DNA from: Pseudoselenomonas ruminis
Lineage (GTDB): Bacteria > Bacillota > Negativicutes > Selenomonadales > Selenomonadaceae
Length of the DNA stretch: 64,000 nt
Direction: 5' to 3'
Assembly (NCBI RefSeq): GCF_008271295.1
Contig: NZ_VTOY01000001.1
Span: 310,001 to 374,000 of the forward strand
The notes beneath the pieces are model-generated. The model did no database searches, had not been told where the DNA came from, and worked only from the letters and a program-made list of their open reading frames with translations. The translations under genes were made by a program, and so were the position numbers. Positions within the stretch are counted from its first letter, which is position 1. Every line of letters begins with the position of its first letter. Below are positions 8,161 through 15,688 of the stretch, piece by piece.

Positions 8161-8892
8161 ATGAAAGAGAATCTGATAGAAATCTTCTCGTCCATACAGG
8201 GCGAGGGAAAATACGTCGGCTGCCGTCAGGTATTCGTGCGGCTAGAAGGTTGCAACCTCGATTGCAAATATTGTGATACGGAAAACACGCCTGGCAGCCA
8301 TGCGCGCTGTGACGTAGAAACTTATGCGGGCAGCCGTGAGTTTGCCAAGCTCCCCAATCCGCGTTCGGCGGAGCAGACCGCTATGGAAATCAACCGCCTC
8401 TGCAAAGAAGTTCCGCATCAGGCCGTGAGTTTCACGGGCGGGGAGCCGCTCCTGCATGCCGCCTATATTCGTGAGGTCGCCAAGGAACTTGAGGTGCCGG
8501 TGTTCCTTGAGACGAATGGCACGTTGTATGAGCAGCTCGCGGAAATCATCGATGTCGTCGATATCATCAGCATGGATATCAAACTGCCGAGCATCATCAG
8601 CAAACCGCAGTGGGAGGCGCATAAGCGTTTTATCGAGGTGGCCAAAGCAAAAGACCTGTATATCAAACTGGTAGTGGGAGAGGAAACCACGGAAGAAGAA
8701 TTCCGGCAGGCCATTGACCTCGTCGCAGAAACGGCTCCCGAGACCTTGTTCATCATCCAGCCCGTAACGCCATACGGCGGCTGTAAGGCGGCGAGCCCCG
8801 AGAAAATCCTCATCTGCCAGAACTACGCGCTGTCCAAACTAAAAGACGTCCGCGTAATCCCGCAGACGCACAAAATGATCGCGCAACTGTGA
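8161..8892 (+). CDS. queE: 7-carboxy-7-deazaguanine synthase (radical SAM, QueE)
   Basis: 243 residues from ATG 8161, preceded by AAGGA at a good distance; a TTG six bases earlier is less likely. The N-terminus FSSIQGEGKYVG is the QueE signature. The radical-SAM cluster motif is CNLDCKYC (C-x3-C-x2-C, about residues 31-38), and the SAM-binding FTGGEPLL follows. The enzyme rearranges carboxytetrahydropterin to 7-carboxy-7-deazaguanine using a 4Fe-4S cluster, SAM and Mg2+. It acts right after QueD, encoded immediately upstream. Confidence 0.96.
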   Translation: MKENLIEIFSSIQGEGKYVGCRQVFVRLEGCNLDCKYCDTENTPGSHARCDVETYAGSREFAKLPNPRSAEQTAMEINRLCKEVPHQAVSFTGGEPLLHAAYIREVAKELEVPVFLETNGTLYEQLAEIIDVVDIISMDIKLPSIISKPQWEAHKRFIEVAKAKDLYIKLVVGEETTEEEFRQAIDLVAETAPETLFIIQPVTPYGGCKAASPEKILICQNYALSKLKDVRVIPQTHKMIAQL

Positions 8893-8936
8893 TTTTCCGT
8901 CTGGTGAAAAATCCAAAATCGCGCAATCCCTTGTCA

Positions 8937-8974
8937 GCAAAGGCACCATGGAGTTTTCCGTGGTGCCTTTTTGC
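8937..8974. terminator. Bidirectional hairpin after queE
   Basis: GCAAAGGCACCA pairs with TGGTGCCTTTTTGC around a 12-base loop. The T-run serves the plus-strand queE gene; on the other strand it could end the integrase remnant less efficiently. Confidence 0.75.
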
Positions 8975-9017
8975 TGCGATTGAGGGGGGGTAGAGCAAAT
9001 GTAGAGCAACCAGTTTT

Positions 9018-9416
9018 TTAGGACTGATTTGCCTTTGGGTTTTGTTCCGGATTTATGAGCCCGGAAATGTCTTCTTCGAGCCACTGGCTGACTTTTGACT
9101 GTTGTGTTTCTTCATCAATATGTGTATAAAAATCCATGGTGATTTTGATACTGGCGTGTCCCAGCTGGTTCTGGATGTCCTTGAGGTCGAAGTAGCTGGA
9201 GTTTTTCATCCGGCTGGCCATGTCATGCCGCAGCATGTGAAAGGTCGTCTTGATGCCAAGTTTTTTGCGCAGCCACATGAAGAAGCTGCTGACGCGGTTG
9301 GGCGTGACGGGGCTGCCATCGATCTTGGTGAAGATAAAGCCGTTATCCAGCCAGGTGGGAGATAGCAGCCGCTGTTGCAGCTGGACTTTCCGGTAGTGCT
9401 GGATTTGAAGACATAG
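9018..9416 (-). pseudogene. Tyrosine recombinase (phage integrase) C-terminal remnant
   Basis: Read on the minus strand, this frame encodes 132 residues with no start codon at its head: it opens directly after a TGA at 9417-9419. It holds the C-terminal catalytic domain of a phage-type integrase: HMLRHD (His-x-x-Arg), GHASIKITMDFYTHI (second His/Gly box and the catalytic Tyr), and the typical tail. The N-terminal SAM-like DNA-binding half and the first catalytic Arg region are missing, so recombination activity is not expected. An internal ATG at 9278 could make an 86-residue fragment. It marks an old prophage or integrative element beside queE; no tRNA or obvious attachment repeat is seen nearby. 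Confidence 0.85.
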
Positions 9417-9536
9417 TCAGCTGTGACGCCTGGCGAGAAGGAACTTGAGAAGCTTCCAGGCAAAGCCGAGTAGAAAGCCGAGTAGTATGAACGTACCGAT
9501 AAGAAGAATGAAACATAGAATCAAGAACATTACCAT
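9417..9536 (-). CDS. Small single-span membrane protein (39 residues)
   Basis: A short frame starts with ATG at 9536 on the minus strand, with GGAG eight bases upstream, and encodes 39 residues. They are a hydrophobic helix (LILCFILLIGTFILLGFLLG) followed by a basic tail (KLLKFLLARRHS). Its TGA is in the same frame as the integrase remnant that follows, with no base between them. It resembles small phage or toxin-like membrane peptides in composition only; no family is recognised. It could be a genuine small protein or a chance frame in decayed element DNA. Confidence 0.4.
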   Translation of the reverse strand: MVMFLILCFILLIGTFILLGFLLGFAWKLLKFLLARRHS

Positions 9537-9570
9537 AGTATAAACTCCATGAATAGTTTTGGGGATGGAT

Positions 9571-9610
9571 GCACCTTCCGCTTGGCTGGCTGAAGGTGTA
9601 TTTTATTTTG
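9571..9610 (+). other. Hairpin in the gap before carbonic anhydrase
   Basis: CACCTTC and GAAGGTG pair around 13 bases and are followed on the plus strand by a T-rich tract. No plus-strand gene ends here, so its role is unclear. The rest of 9537-9629 shows no gene. Confidence 0.3.
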
Positions 9611-9629
9611 GTATTTAGCGGCGATGGTA

Positions 9630-10205
9630 TTATTTTTGCGCATAGTCATAGCCTTCAATTACAACATCTAATTTTCCTGTCCGCGGATGGAAAATAAGTC
9701 CATGCACTGGCACGTCGGCGGGAATCAGGGGATTTAGCCGGATGGCTTCGACGGTATCGATGACGTTCTGTTCGGGATGCTGGAATTCGTCGGCCCATTC
9801 GGCAAGTTCCTTAGCAATCATGTGGATAGCTTCTTTGGGAACGCCACGTGACAGCATGGCTTTTGTGAGGCTTTGGGAGGTGGTCTTGGACATGCCGCAT
9901 TCGTGGTGGCCGATGACGAGGATTTCTTTGACGCCGAGTTCATAGATGCAGACCATAAGGCTGCGGATGGTGCCATCGAAGACGCCAGTCACGGAGTTGC
10001 CAGCGGTCTTGATTACTTTGGCATCGCCGCGGGCTAGTCCCAGCGCTGGTTCAAGAAAATTGACCAGGCGGGTATCCATGCAGGTGATAATGGCCACCTG
10101 TTTTTGCGGCAGTTTGCTCTGATGGTGGTCTTCCTCGGTGTAATCAATTGGCGGGCTGGCGCAGAATGAGGCGTTGACCGCCAGGATATCTTGTAGTATG
10201 GACAT
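9630..10205 (-). CDS. Beta-class carbonic anhydrase
   Basis: 191 residues; zinc ligands and the Asp-Arg dyad are visible as CMDTR (about residues 41-45) and GHHECGM (about 99-105), with KTAGNSV between them. Beta carbonic anhydrases interconvert CO2 and bicarbonate in the cytoplasm. The minus-strand start has AAGGAGG nine bases upstream. In a fermenter that fixes CO2 onto PEP (see pckA at 22.5 kb), the enzyme could set the CO2/HCO3- supply; that link is inference. It is transcribed alone, divergently from the acidic membrane protein gene. Some short beta-type homologues are inactive, but the metal and dyad residues are all present here. Confidence 0.92.
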   Translation of the reverse strand: MSILQDILAVNASFCASPPIDYTEEDHHQSKLPQKQVAIITCMDTRLVNFLEPALGLARGDAKVIKTAGNSVTGVFDGTIRSLMVCIYELGVKEILVIGHHECGMSKTTSQSLTKAMLSRGVPKEAIHMIAKELAEWADEFQHPEQNVIDTVEAIRLNPLIPADVPVHGLIFHPRTGKLDVVIEGYDYAQK

Positions 10206-10373
10206 CGTGTTTTCCTCCTTGTTGTTGTCTATTTGTTTCGTATGTATTTCTGTTGCCGGCAGCTGTTTTCCTGCTTTGGTGGGGATTTTGATAAGTCAAC
10301 GTATGGACAGTCGACAAGGATAGAGGTATATTGATTATAGGATAGAGAATCAATGGATAGGGAGGGAATGTCG

Positions 10374-10868
10374 ATGGGGACGTTGTTGCTGATTGCTTTG
10401 GGGATAGGTATTGGCTGGTTATTGTTCCGGCCAAAGCAGGATAAGGGCAAAAGGGAAGAACAGGCTGCTATTGCTGCGAAGAAAGATAGCAGGCAGGCGA
10501 TGGTGGCAATGCGAAAGGTACCGGCACGGCAATCGTCAACTGTCCTGCGGGATGAGAAAGACCATACGTTGCGCAATGTTGCCGGTGGGGTCGTGGCCGG
10601 GGCGGTTCTCGGTCATCTGCTCAGTGGGGATAAGGAAACGGTGAACCAGGAAACGACCAACAATTACGTCATCCATCAAGATCCTTTTGATAATGAGGAA
10701 TGCGATGCGTACGATGATTTGATTTGGGATGACGATGAAGGGGTTTTTGATGAGGACAATGCCGCAGCATACGATTCCGATTATGAGGAGGATTCGGATT
10801 ACAACGACTCCGATAACGGTGATGAGGAGTCGGGCTGGAATGATTTTTACGACGATGACGATGATTGA
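10374..10868 (+). CDS. Acidic membrane-anchored protein of unknown function
   Basis: 164 residues from ATG 10374, which has GGAGG eight bases upstream; ATGs at 10353 and 10368 are poorly placed. An N-terminal membrane helix (LLLIALGIGIGWLLF) is followed by a basic stretch with many Lys/Arg, a Gly/Ala/Val-rich segment (NVAGGVVAGAVLGHLL) that may be a second hydrophobic hairpin, and a C-terminal half made almost wholly of Asp, Glu, Asn and Tyr, ending in five Asp. I recognise no family. The acidic tail suggests cation binding or electrostatic contact in the periplasm or cytoplasm. It precedes a sodium/solute symporter gene but is separated from it by a hairpin terminator. Confidence 0.75.
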   Translation: MGTLLLIALGIGIGWLLFRPKQDKGKREEQAAIAAKKDSRQAMVAMRKVPARQSSTVLRDEKDHTLRNVAGGVVAGAVLGHLLSGDKETVNQETTNNYVIHQDPFDNEECDAYDDLIWDDDEGVFDEDNAAAYDSDYEEDSDYNDSDNGDEESGWNDFYDDDDD

Positions 10869-10893
10869 CATTGTTTTTGGGATATGTTAGGGT
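10865..10893 (+). promoter_or_regulatory. Promoter candidate for the symporter
   Basis: TTGACA at 10865-10870, 17 bases, then TAGGGT with an upstream TG (extended -10). The -35 is perfect and the -10 weak. It overlaps the stop of the preceding gene. Confidence 0.45.
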
Positions 10894-10918
10894 AGAACTA
10901 TCGATGGCAGCAAAGGAG

Positions 10919-10954
10919 CCCAGGCGAATGGAAGATTCGCCTGGGTTTTGTTTT
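10919..10954 (+). terminator. Strong hairpin terminator or attenuator before the symporter
   Basis: CCCAGGCGAAT and ATTCGCCTGGG form an 11-base perfect stem with a five-base loop, followed by TTTTGTTTTT. It lies between the acidic protein gene and the symporter start. If the promoter at 10865 is used, it would be an attenuator in the symporter leader. Confidence 0.8.
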
Positions 10955-11020
10955 TGCCGCAGGGAAGGAAGCGAGTTCGTTTGGATTTTTCATTGGCACA
11001 TTTTGTCGTCATGGCGATGA
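10928..11020 (+). other. Possible leader peptide spanning the hairpin
   Basis: ATG at 10928 has AAAGGAG nine bases upstream and opens a 30-codon frame (starts MEDSPGFCFCRREG) that runs through the terminator hairpin and past the symporter start in another frame. Translation of it would melt the hairpin. Short, unconserved as far as I can judge, and possibly fortuitous. Confidence 0.3.
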
Positions 11021-12372
11021 CGATTTTGGTTGTATTGGCAGGTGGTCTGTATGCTGCCCGCTCGGTGCATTCGGCGGAGGGATTCAGTCTTGGCGGCCGG
11101 TCGGCGGGAATTCCGATGATTGCGGGCAGTATTGCTGGTACTTGCGTTGGTGGCGGGGCAACGGTTGGCACCGCGCAGTTGGCAGGCTCCGTGGGACTGT
11201 CTGCGGTATGGTTTACGATTGGCGTTGGCCTGTCCCTGCTGGTTATGGGACTAATTTATGCGCGGCCATTGCGGTATACGGGGCTTGAGACTATCTCGCA
11301 GTATCTGGTCGAAAACTATGGAAAAGGAGCTGGCCGGTTTACGAGTTTTGCGACGTCCCTGGGCATATTGTTCAGTGCTGTGGCTAGTACCTTGCCGGGG
11401 ATTGCCTTGCTGGCCGCGTTAACGGGCGCGTCTTATCTGGAATCGGCAGTTATGTTATTGCTGCTCGTCGTGTTATATGCGTTCTTTGGCGGGATGAAAT
11501 CTGCTTCAGTCGGCGGCATTTTAAAGATGCTGTTTCTGTTTGGGACTTTGTTTGCGTTGGGGTATACTGCGTGGCAGGGTCTGATGGCTGCGCCGGCTTT
11601 GCTGGCAGATAAGCCCGCAGGCTTTTTTACCATCTGGGGGATTGGCGCTTCTTCGATTTTGACAAATGTTGCTTCGGTCTTGGTCGGGATGATATGCACG
11701 CAGACGTATATTCAGGCGATTTTTTCGGCGGCGACGCCGCGGACCGCTGCGGTTGGGCTGATACTCGCAGCTATGGCCGCGATTCCTATCGGTGTTCCCT
11801 GTGCGATGATGGGAATTTATATGCAGGCGGCCCATCCGGAGCTTCCGGCGATGCTGTCGCTGCCTGCGTATCTGCTTCACTATGCGTCCCCGTTGATGGG
11901 CGGCATGGCGCTTGGGGGAATTGTGCTGGGAATCGTTGGCTCGATTGCCGGGCTGTCGCTCGGCGTGGGGACGATGGTAGCCAGGGATATATTGGAACCT
12001 TTGCTTAAGATAAAGTCGGAATGGGGAAAGCTGGCATTGCTGCGGGGCGCAGTAGTGGGGGCTGTCCTTATCGCCATTGCGATTGCCACGGCGAATCGGG
12101 ATTCGCAGATTTTGTTTTGGAATTATCTTTCGATGGCCCTGCGCGGCTGCGGGATATTTATTCCGCTTACCCTGGCTATCTTTAAGCCGCGGGCAGTATC
12201 GCCGCAGTGGGCGGTGGCTTCGATGGTTTTGTCGCTGGGTGCGGCCATTGTGGCTGGGGTGGTGCAGGTAAATGTATCGCCGATTTTTGTCGGCCTTGGG
12301 GTAAGCCTGCTCGTTATCTTGTTGGGGCTGGCCGCTGAGCGCCGGAGCAGCCGGCCGGTTAGGGAATCGTAG
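10981..12372 (+). CDS. Sodium:solute symporter family transporter
   Basis: About 463 residues with roughly 12-13 hydrophobic helices. Family features are the N-terminal GFSLGGRSAGIPMIAGSIAG, where the SSS sodium site begins, GLETISQYLVENYG, and the central helices with GTMVARDI. The frame is open from 10948, but that TTG lies in the T-run of the hairpin; TTG 10981 with AAGGAA about ten bases upstream is the better start. Members carry sugars, amino acids, nucleosides, carboxylates or ions with Na+; the substrate cannot be read here. The hairpin and small frame before it suggest regulated expression. Confidence 0.85.
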   Translation: MDFSLAHFVVMAMTILVVLAGGLYAARSVHSAEGFSLGGRSAGIPMIAGSIAGTCVGGGATVGTAQLAGSVGLSAVWFTIGVGLSLLVMGLIYARPLRYTGLETISQYLVENYGKGAGRFTSFATSLGILFSAVASTLPGIALLAALTGASYLESAVMLLLLVVLYAFFGGMKSASVGGILKMLFLFGTLFALGYTAWQGLMAAPALLADKPAGFFTIWGIGASSILTNVASVLVGMICTQTYIQAIFSAATPRTAAVGLILAAMAAIPIGVPCAMMGIYMQAAHPELPAMLSLPAYLLHYASPLMGGMALGGIVLGIVGSIAGLSLGVGTMVARDILEPLLKIKSEWGKLALLRGAVVGAVLIAIAIATANRDSQILFWNYLSMALRGCGIFIPLTLAIFKPRAVSPQWAVASMVLSLGAAIVAGVVQVNVSPIFVGLGVSLLVILLGLAAERRSSRPVRES

Positions 12373-12398
12373 TAGTTTTACAACAAAAAGAAAAAGAA

Positions 12399-12425
12399 AA
12401 GCCGCTGGCTCTGTGCCAGCGGCTT
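12399..12425. terminator. Bidirectional terminator between symporter and unknown gene
   Basis: AAGCCGCTGGC, loop TCTGT, GCCAGCGGCTT. On the minus strand it is followed by a long T-rich run, so it mainly ends the converging minus-strand gene. Confidence 0.85.
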
Positions 12426-12471
12426 GCTAGTATTTCCTGTATGCCCCCTCATCGAATCCGTGATGCATTTG

Positions 12472-12837
12472 TCAAGCGGTGATATTGATAATAGAACCAG
12501 CTAAAATACTGTCCATGTTGTTTTGATAGTGGTGAATTTCGCGCTGTGGTCCTGGTGCGTAGCTGGTAGCAAGCGACAGGCTTTTGCCGGTGTGCGAATA
12601 GGTCTGTGAAGTTACCACATCATCGCCGTGAAGCGTCAAAACAACCATTGCTCCATCCGACATCCGCTTGGTAATCGTTGCACTATCCACAGTTTTACGA
12701 TCCAGCGGTACGTCGTTCGGGTTTGGAGCTTCGTGTGATGAATCCTTAGATGCAGCTGTTGCCCGGATGGCAGAAATACCCGACGCTGCCAGGCTCCAGA
12801 TGCTGGGTGCCCCATTGATTGCACCAATGCCGCTCAT
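12472..12837 (-). CDS. Conserved-looking protein of unknown function
   Basis: 121 residues, no membrane helix, start MSGIGAINGAPSI, mid-region rich in charged residues, then a beta-rich part with TITKRMSDGAMVVLTLHGDD and a Gln/His-rich end. No family recognised. It is certainly expressed by design: a near-consensus promoter lies at 12886-12914, GGAGGG precedes the ATG, and a strong terminator follows the stop. The segment T-I-T-K-x-M-S-DG weakly resembles E-T-V-K-x-V-L-P-DG in the unknown protein at 16084-16494, so the two may be distant relatives. Function unknown. Confidence 0.75.
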   Translation of the reverse strand: MSGIGAINGAPSIWSLAASGISAIRATAASKDSSHEAPNPNDVPLDRKTVDSATITKRMSDGAMVVLTLHGDDVVTSQTYSHTGKSLSLATSYAPGPQREIHHYQNNMDSILAGSIINITA

Positions 12838-12885
12838 GTTAATCCCTCCTTTGCTTGGTGCAATACAGGAAAGACTACTATAATA

Positions 12886-12914
12886 ATTATATCATCGGGC
12901 GAAAGTTCTGACAA
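12886..12914 (-). promoter_or_regulatory. Near-consensus sigma-70 promoter (minus strand)
   Basis: On the minus strand TTGTCA, 17 bases, TATAAT. It drives the 121-residue unknown protein and is one of the closest matches to consensus in the window. Confidence 0.8.
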
Positions 12915-12961
12915 TACAGAAAATGGTTTTGCAAAAAAATTTAGGAGGATAGACGGAATCT

Positions 12962-12970
12962 TGGTATAAT
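12962..12970 (+). promoter_or_regulatory. Extended -10 promoter for the aldo/keto reductase operon
   Basis: TGG-TATAAT, a perfect extended -10, 37 bases before the reductase start; no good -35 is seen. Confidence 0.6.
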
Positions 12971-13007
12971 AAAAAGAGCAAGATTTGAACGTTAGGAGGG
13001 CGTCTGT

Positions 13008-14033
13008 ATGAGACAGATAACGTTGGGAACGACTGGTATTACCGTGCCACAAAATGGGTTCGGTGCACTGCCGATTCAACGCGTGACGAAAGCAGAAGCG
13101 GTAAAGCTGTTGCGGTCGGCCTATGAGGGTGGCATGCGTTATTTCGATACCGCGCGTGCGTATAGCGACAGTGAGGAGAAGCTTGGCGAAGCGTTCCATG
13201 GCATGTGGGATAAGGTGTTTTTGGCGACCAAGACCCATGCCAAGACGCCGGAAGGCTTTTGGCAGGATTTGGAAACGTCGCTTCGCCTGCTGCAAACCGA
13301 CTGCATTGATGTGTATCAGTTTCACTGTGCGGATCAGTGCTGGCGGCCAGGCGATGGTTCGGGCATGTATGAGGCGATGCTCGAGGCGAAAGCCCAAGGC
13401 AAGATTCGCCATATCGGCGTGACGGCGCATAAAATCAAAGTGGCGTTTGAATGCGTGGAGTCTGGTCTTTATGAGACATTGCAATTTCCGTTCAGCTATC
13501 TGGCGTCGGAACAGGAAGTAAAGCTCGTAAAACTTTGTAAGGAAAAGAATGTCGGGTTTATTGCTATGAAGGGATTGGCGGGCGGCCTTATCAATCGGTC
13601 TGAAGCCGCCATGGCCTATATCGCGCAGTATGATAATGTCGTGCCGATTTGGGGCATTCAGCGCGAGCAGGAACTTCGCGAGTGGCTTTCGTATATGAAG
13701 GAAACGCCGGGGATGGATGACGAGCTGCAGGACTATATCGAAGCGGAGCGGCAGGAACTATGCGGCGATTTTTGCCGTGGCTGCGGGTATTGCATGCCTT
13801 GTCCGGCCGGTATTATGATAAATCAATGTGCGCGCATGTCGCTGATGTTGCGCCGGGCGCCGTCAAAGGCCTGGCTGACGCCAGCGATGCAGGCGGAGAT
13901 GAAGAAAATCGAACAATGTCTCAACTGCCGTCAGTGTACGGCTAAGTGCCCCTATGAACTCAATACGCCGGAACTTTTGCGCAAAAACTATGAGGACTAT
14001 CAAAAAGTCCTCGCTGGGGAAATCGAGGTTTGA
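13008..14033 (+). CDS. Aldo/keto reductase with C-terminal 4Fe-4S domain
   Basis: 341 residues. The N-terminal AKR barrel shows the catalytic tetrad: Asp and Tyr in DTARAYSDSE, Lys in LATKTHAK, His in YQFHCAD. The C-terminal 80 residues carry Cys clusters CRGCGYCMPCP and CLNCRQCTAKCP, a ferredoxin-like module with room for two 4Fe-4S clusters. This fusion family is common in anaerobes; its electron partner and substrate are not firmly known. ATG start with GGAGGG upstream. It begins a tight operon with fliB, a ZIP transporter, a VOC protein and an unknown gene; its stop overlaps the fliB start. Confidence 0.92.
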   Translation: MRQITLGTTGITVPQNGFGALPIQRVTKAEAVKLLRSAYEGGMRYFDTARAYSDSEEKLGEAFHGMWDKVFLATKTHAKTPEGFWQDLETSLRLLQTDCIDVYQFHCADQCWRPGDGSGMYEAMLEAKAQGKIRHIGVTAHKIKVAFECVESGLYETLQFPFSYLASEQEVKLVKLCKEKNVGFIAMKGLAGGLINRSEAAMAYIAQYDNVVPIWGIQREQELREWLSYMKETPGMDDELQDYIEAERQELCGDFCRGCGYCMPCPAGIMINQCARMSLMLRRAPSKAWLTPAMQAEMKKIEQCLNCRQCTAKCPYELNTPELLRKNYEDYQKVLAGEIEV

Positions 14034-14884
14034 TGGTGACAACATATTATCCGGATTTTTATGAACAGTTTTCCTGCAAGGCGGGTGCCTGCCGTCATAG
14101 CTGCTGCCAGGGCTGGGAGATTGATATTGATGAGCGGACGGCCAAACGCTATCAGGAGCTTTCTGGGCCGCTTGAGGAGGAAATCCGCCAAAATATTATC
14201 TGGCAGGATGGCAGCTGGCAGTTCCGCTTGCAGGCGGATGACCGCTGCCCGTTTCTGCGGGCGGATGGCCTGTGCCAGTTGATACGCAAGGCGGACGAGT
14301 CAATTCTTTGCGATATCTGTGCCAATCATCCGCGGTTTTTTGTGACGGTGGGGAATTATGAGCTGGCAGGAGTGGGGCTTAGCTGTGAAAAGAGCTGTGA
14401 ACTTTTGCTCGCTGACTTGTCAAATTTGACCTTTCATGTGGAAGGTTCTGACCAGTTCCTTGACTTGTCAACGTTGCTGCAGCAATTGGGGATAGAACTT
14501 CCGCAAGAGGAGCTTTTGTATCAGGACGGCATGACGGCGGAGGATGCCGCTTTTGTGCTGGCGTGCATGAATAAAACGGCACCGATTGATGCCGACTGGC
14601 CTAAACAGCTGGAAAAACTAGCGGCAGCCGTGCAAACGCTGGAACCGCTCACGCGCGAGGAATCGTGCCTGTTTACGCGAATCTATCAATATATCTTGTA
14701 TCGTGCCTTGGAGCATGCCAGAACCTATGGCTTGGGAACCGTGCTCTCCTATGCGCAGCTGAATGCGGATTTTATTTCGCTTCTTTATCAATTGACTGGT
14801 CAATTGGATGAGTCGGTCCGGCGCTGGTCGGAACAGGTGGAATACAGCGTTGAAAATGTACGCTGTTTGATGGAGCTTGTATAA
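14033..14884 (+). CDS. fliB: Flagellin lysine-N-methylase (FliB-like)
   Basis: About 283 residues, starting at ATG 14033, which shares its A with the stop of the reductase gene. The Cys-rich N-terminal part has the FliB pattern: YYPDFYEQFSCKAGACRHSCCQGW, in two halves, then RCPFLRADGLCQLIR and LCDICANHPRFF, with GLSCEKSCELLL after it. These Cys probably bind an Fe-S cluster. FliB methylates Lys side chains of flagellin in Salmonella, and similar genes occur in motile clostridia and Selenomonas. Here it is not beside flagellar genes but in an operon with a reductase and a ZIP transporter, so flagellin as substrate is likely but not shown. Three copies (two exact, one near) of the TTGACNNGTCAA word lie in it. 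Confidence 0.8.
   Translation: MVTTYYPDFYEQFSCKAGACRHSCCQGWEIDIDERTAKRYQELSGPLEEEIRQNIIWQDGSWQFRLQADDRCPFLRADGLCQLIRKADESILCDICANHPRFFVTVGNYELAGVGLSCEKSCELLLADLSNLTFHVEGSDQFLDLSTLLQQLGIELPQEELLYQDGMTAEDAAFVLACMNKTAPIDADWPKQLEKLAAAVQTLEPLTREESCLFTRIYQYILYRALEHARTYGLGTVLSYAQLNADFISLLYQLTGQLDESVRRWSEQVEYSVENVRCLMELV
14412..14803. repeat. TTGACNNGTCAA palindrome copies in fliB
   Basis: Exact copies at 14460-14471 (NN = TT) and 14792-14803 (TG), and a one-mismatch copy at 14412-14423. The first two read Asp-Leu-Ser in frame; the third is in a different frame (Leu-Thr-Gly-Gln), which argues for the DNA rather than the protein being the conserved element. Confidence 0.75.
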
Positions 14885-14893
14885 GGAGTGTCT

Positions 14894-15679
14894 ATGATTT
14901 CTATGGAAGTAGCCCAGGGGCTACTGATTCCTTTTGCCGGGACAAGCCTTGGCGCAGCCTGTGTCTACCTTATGCGCCAGGAACTAAACGAGCAGGTTCA
15001 AAAGGGGCTGACGGGCTTTGCCGCCGGCGTAATGGTAGCCGCCTCGGTCTGGAGTCTTTTGATTCCTGCGATGGAAGCAGCCAGCGGGATGGGCAAGCTG
15101 GCATTTTTGCCGGCGGTAATCGGTTTTTGGCTCGGGACGTTGTTTTTGTTATTGCTCGACCATGTGATTCCGCATTTGCACATGAATGAGGAGACGGCGG
15201 AGGGGCCGGCGAGTTCTTTTTCGAAGACGACGATGCTGGTACTGGCCGTGACGCTTCACAACATTCCCGAAGGAATGGCAGTTGGCGTGGTGTTTGCTGG
15301 CTGGATGGCTGGTAATGTGGATATTACGATGGCCGGTGCCTTTGTGCTGTCGCTGGGAATTGCCATTCAGAATTTCCCGGAGGGCGCGATTATTTCGATG
15401 CCGCTTCGAAGTGCTGGGTTTAGCCGTCATAAGGCCTTTGTGGCGGGAATGTTGTCCGGTGTGGTGGAACCTTTGGGCGGTTTGCTCACGATTGTTGCGA
15501 CGGCGTATATCGTGCCGTTTATGCCGTACTTGCTAGCCTTTGCGGCCGGTGCGATGCTCTACGTCGTGGTGGAGGAACTCATCCCGGAAATGTCGGCGGG
15601 CAGGCATTCAAATGTCGGTGTCCTTTGCTTTTCGGTGGGCTTCACGTTGATGATGGCACTTGATGTCACGTTGGGGTAA
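14894..15679 (+). CDS. ZIP-family divalent metal transporter
   Basis: 261 residues with eight predicted membrane helices. The metal-site helices IV and V carry HNIPEGMAVG and QNFPEGAIIS, the paired (H/Q)N-x-PEG motifs of ZIP proteins. A His-containing loop (DHVIPHLHMNEE) lies before helix IV. Closest in character to the GufA/ZupT branch that imports zinc, iron or manganese into the cytoplasm. ATG 14894 has AAGGAG five bases upstream and follows fliB by nine bases, so it is in the same operon. It may feed metal to the Fe-S or metal-dependent neighbours, but this is inference. Confidence 0.92.
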   Translation: MISMEVAQGLLIPFAGTSLGAACVYLMRQELNEQVQKGLTGFAAGVMVAASVWSLLIPAMEAASGMGKLAFLPAVIGFWLGTLFLLLLDHVIPHLHMNEETAEGPASSFSKTTMLVLAVTLHNIPEGMAVGVVFAGWMAGNVDITMAGAFVLSLGIAIQNFPEGAIISMPLRSAGFSRHKAFVAGMLSGVVEPLGGLLTIVATAYIVPFMPYLLAFAAGAMLYVVVEELIPEMSAGRHSNVGVLCFSVGFTLMMALDVTLG

Positions 15680-15688
15680 GGAGAGATT

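Noticed and set aside
8991-9010. Direct repeat of GTAGAGCAA as an integrase attachment site
   Set aside because: The repeats are ten bases apart and match no tRNA or far copy, so they cannot be paired att sites.
10948-10980. Upstream extension of the symporter to TTG 10948
   Set aside because: The codon lies in the T-run of the terminator hairpin and has no ribosome site.
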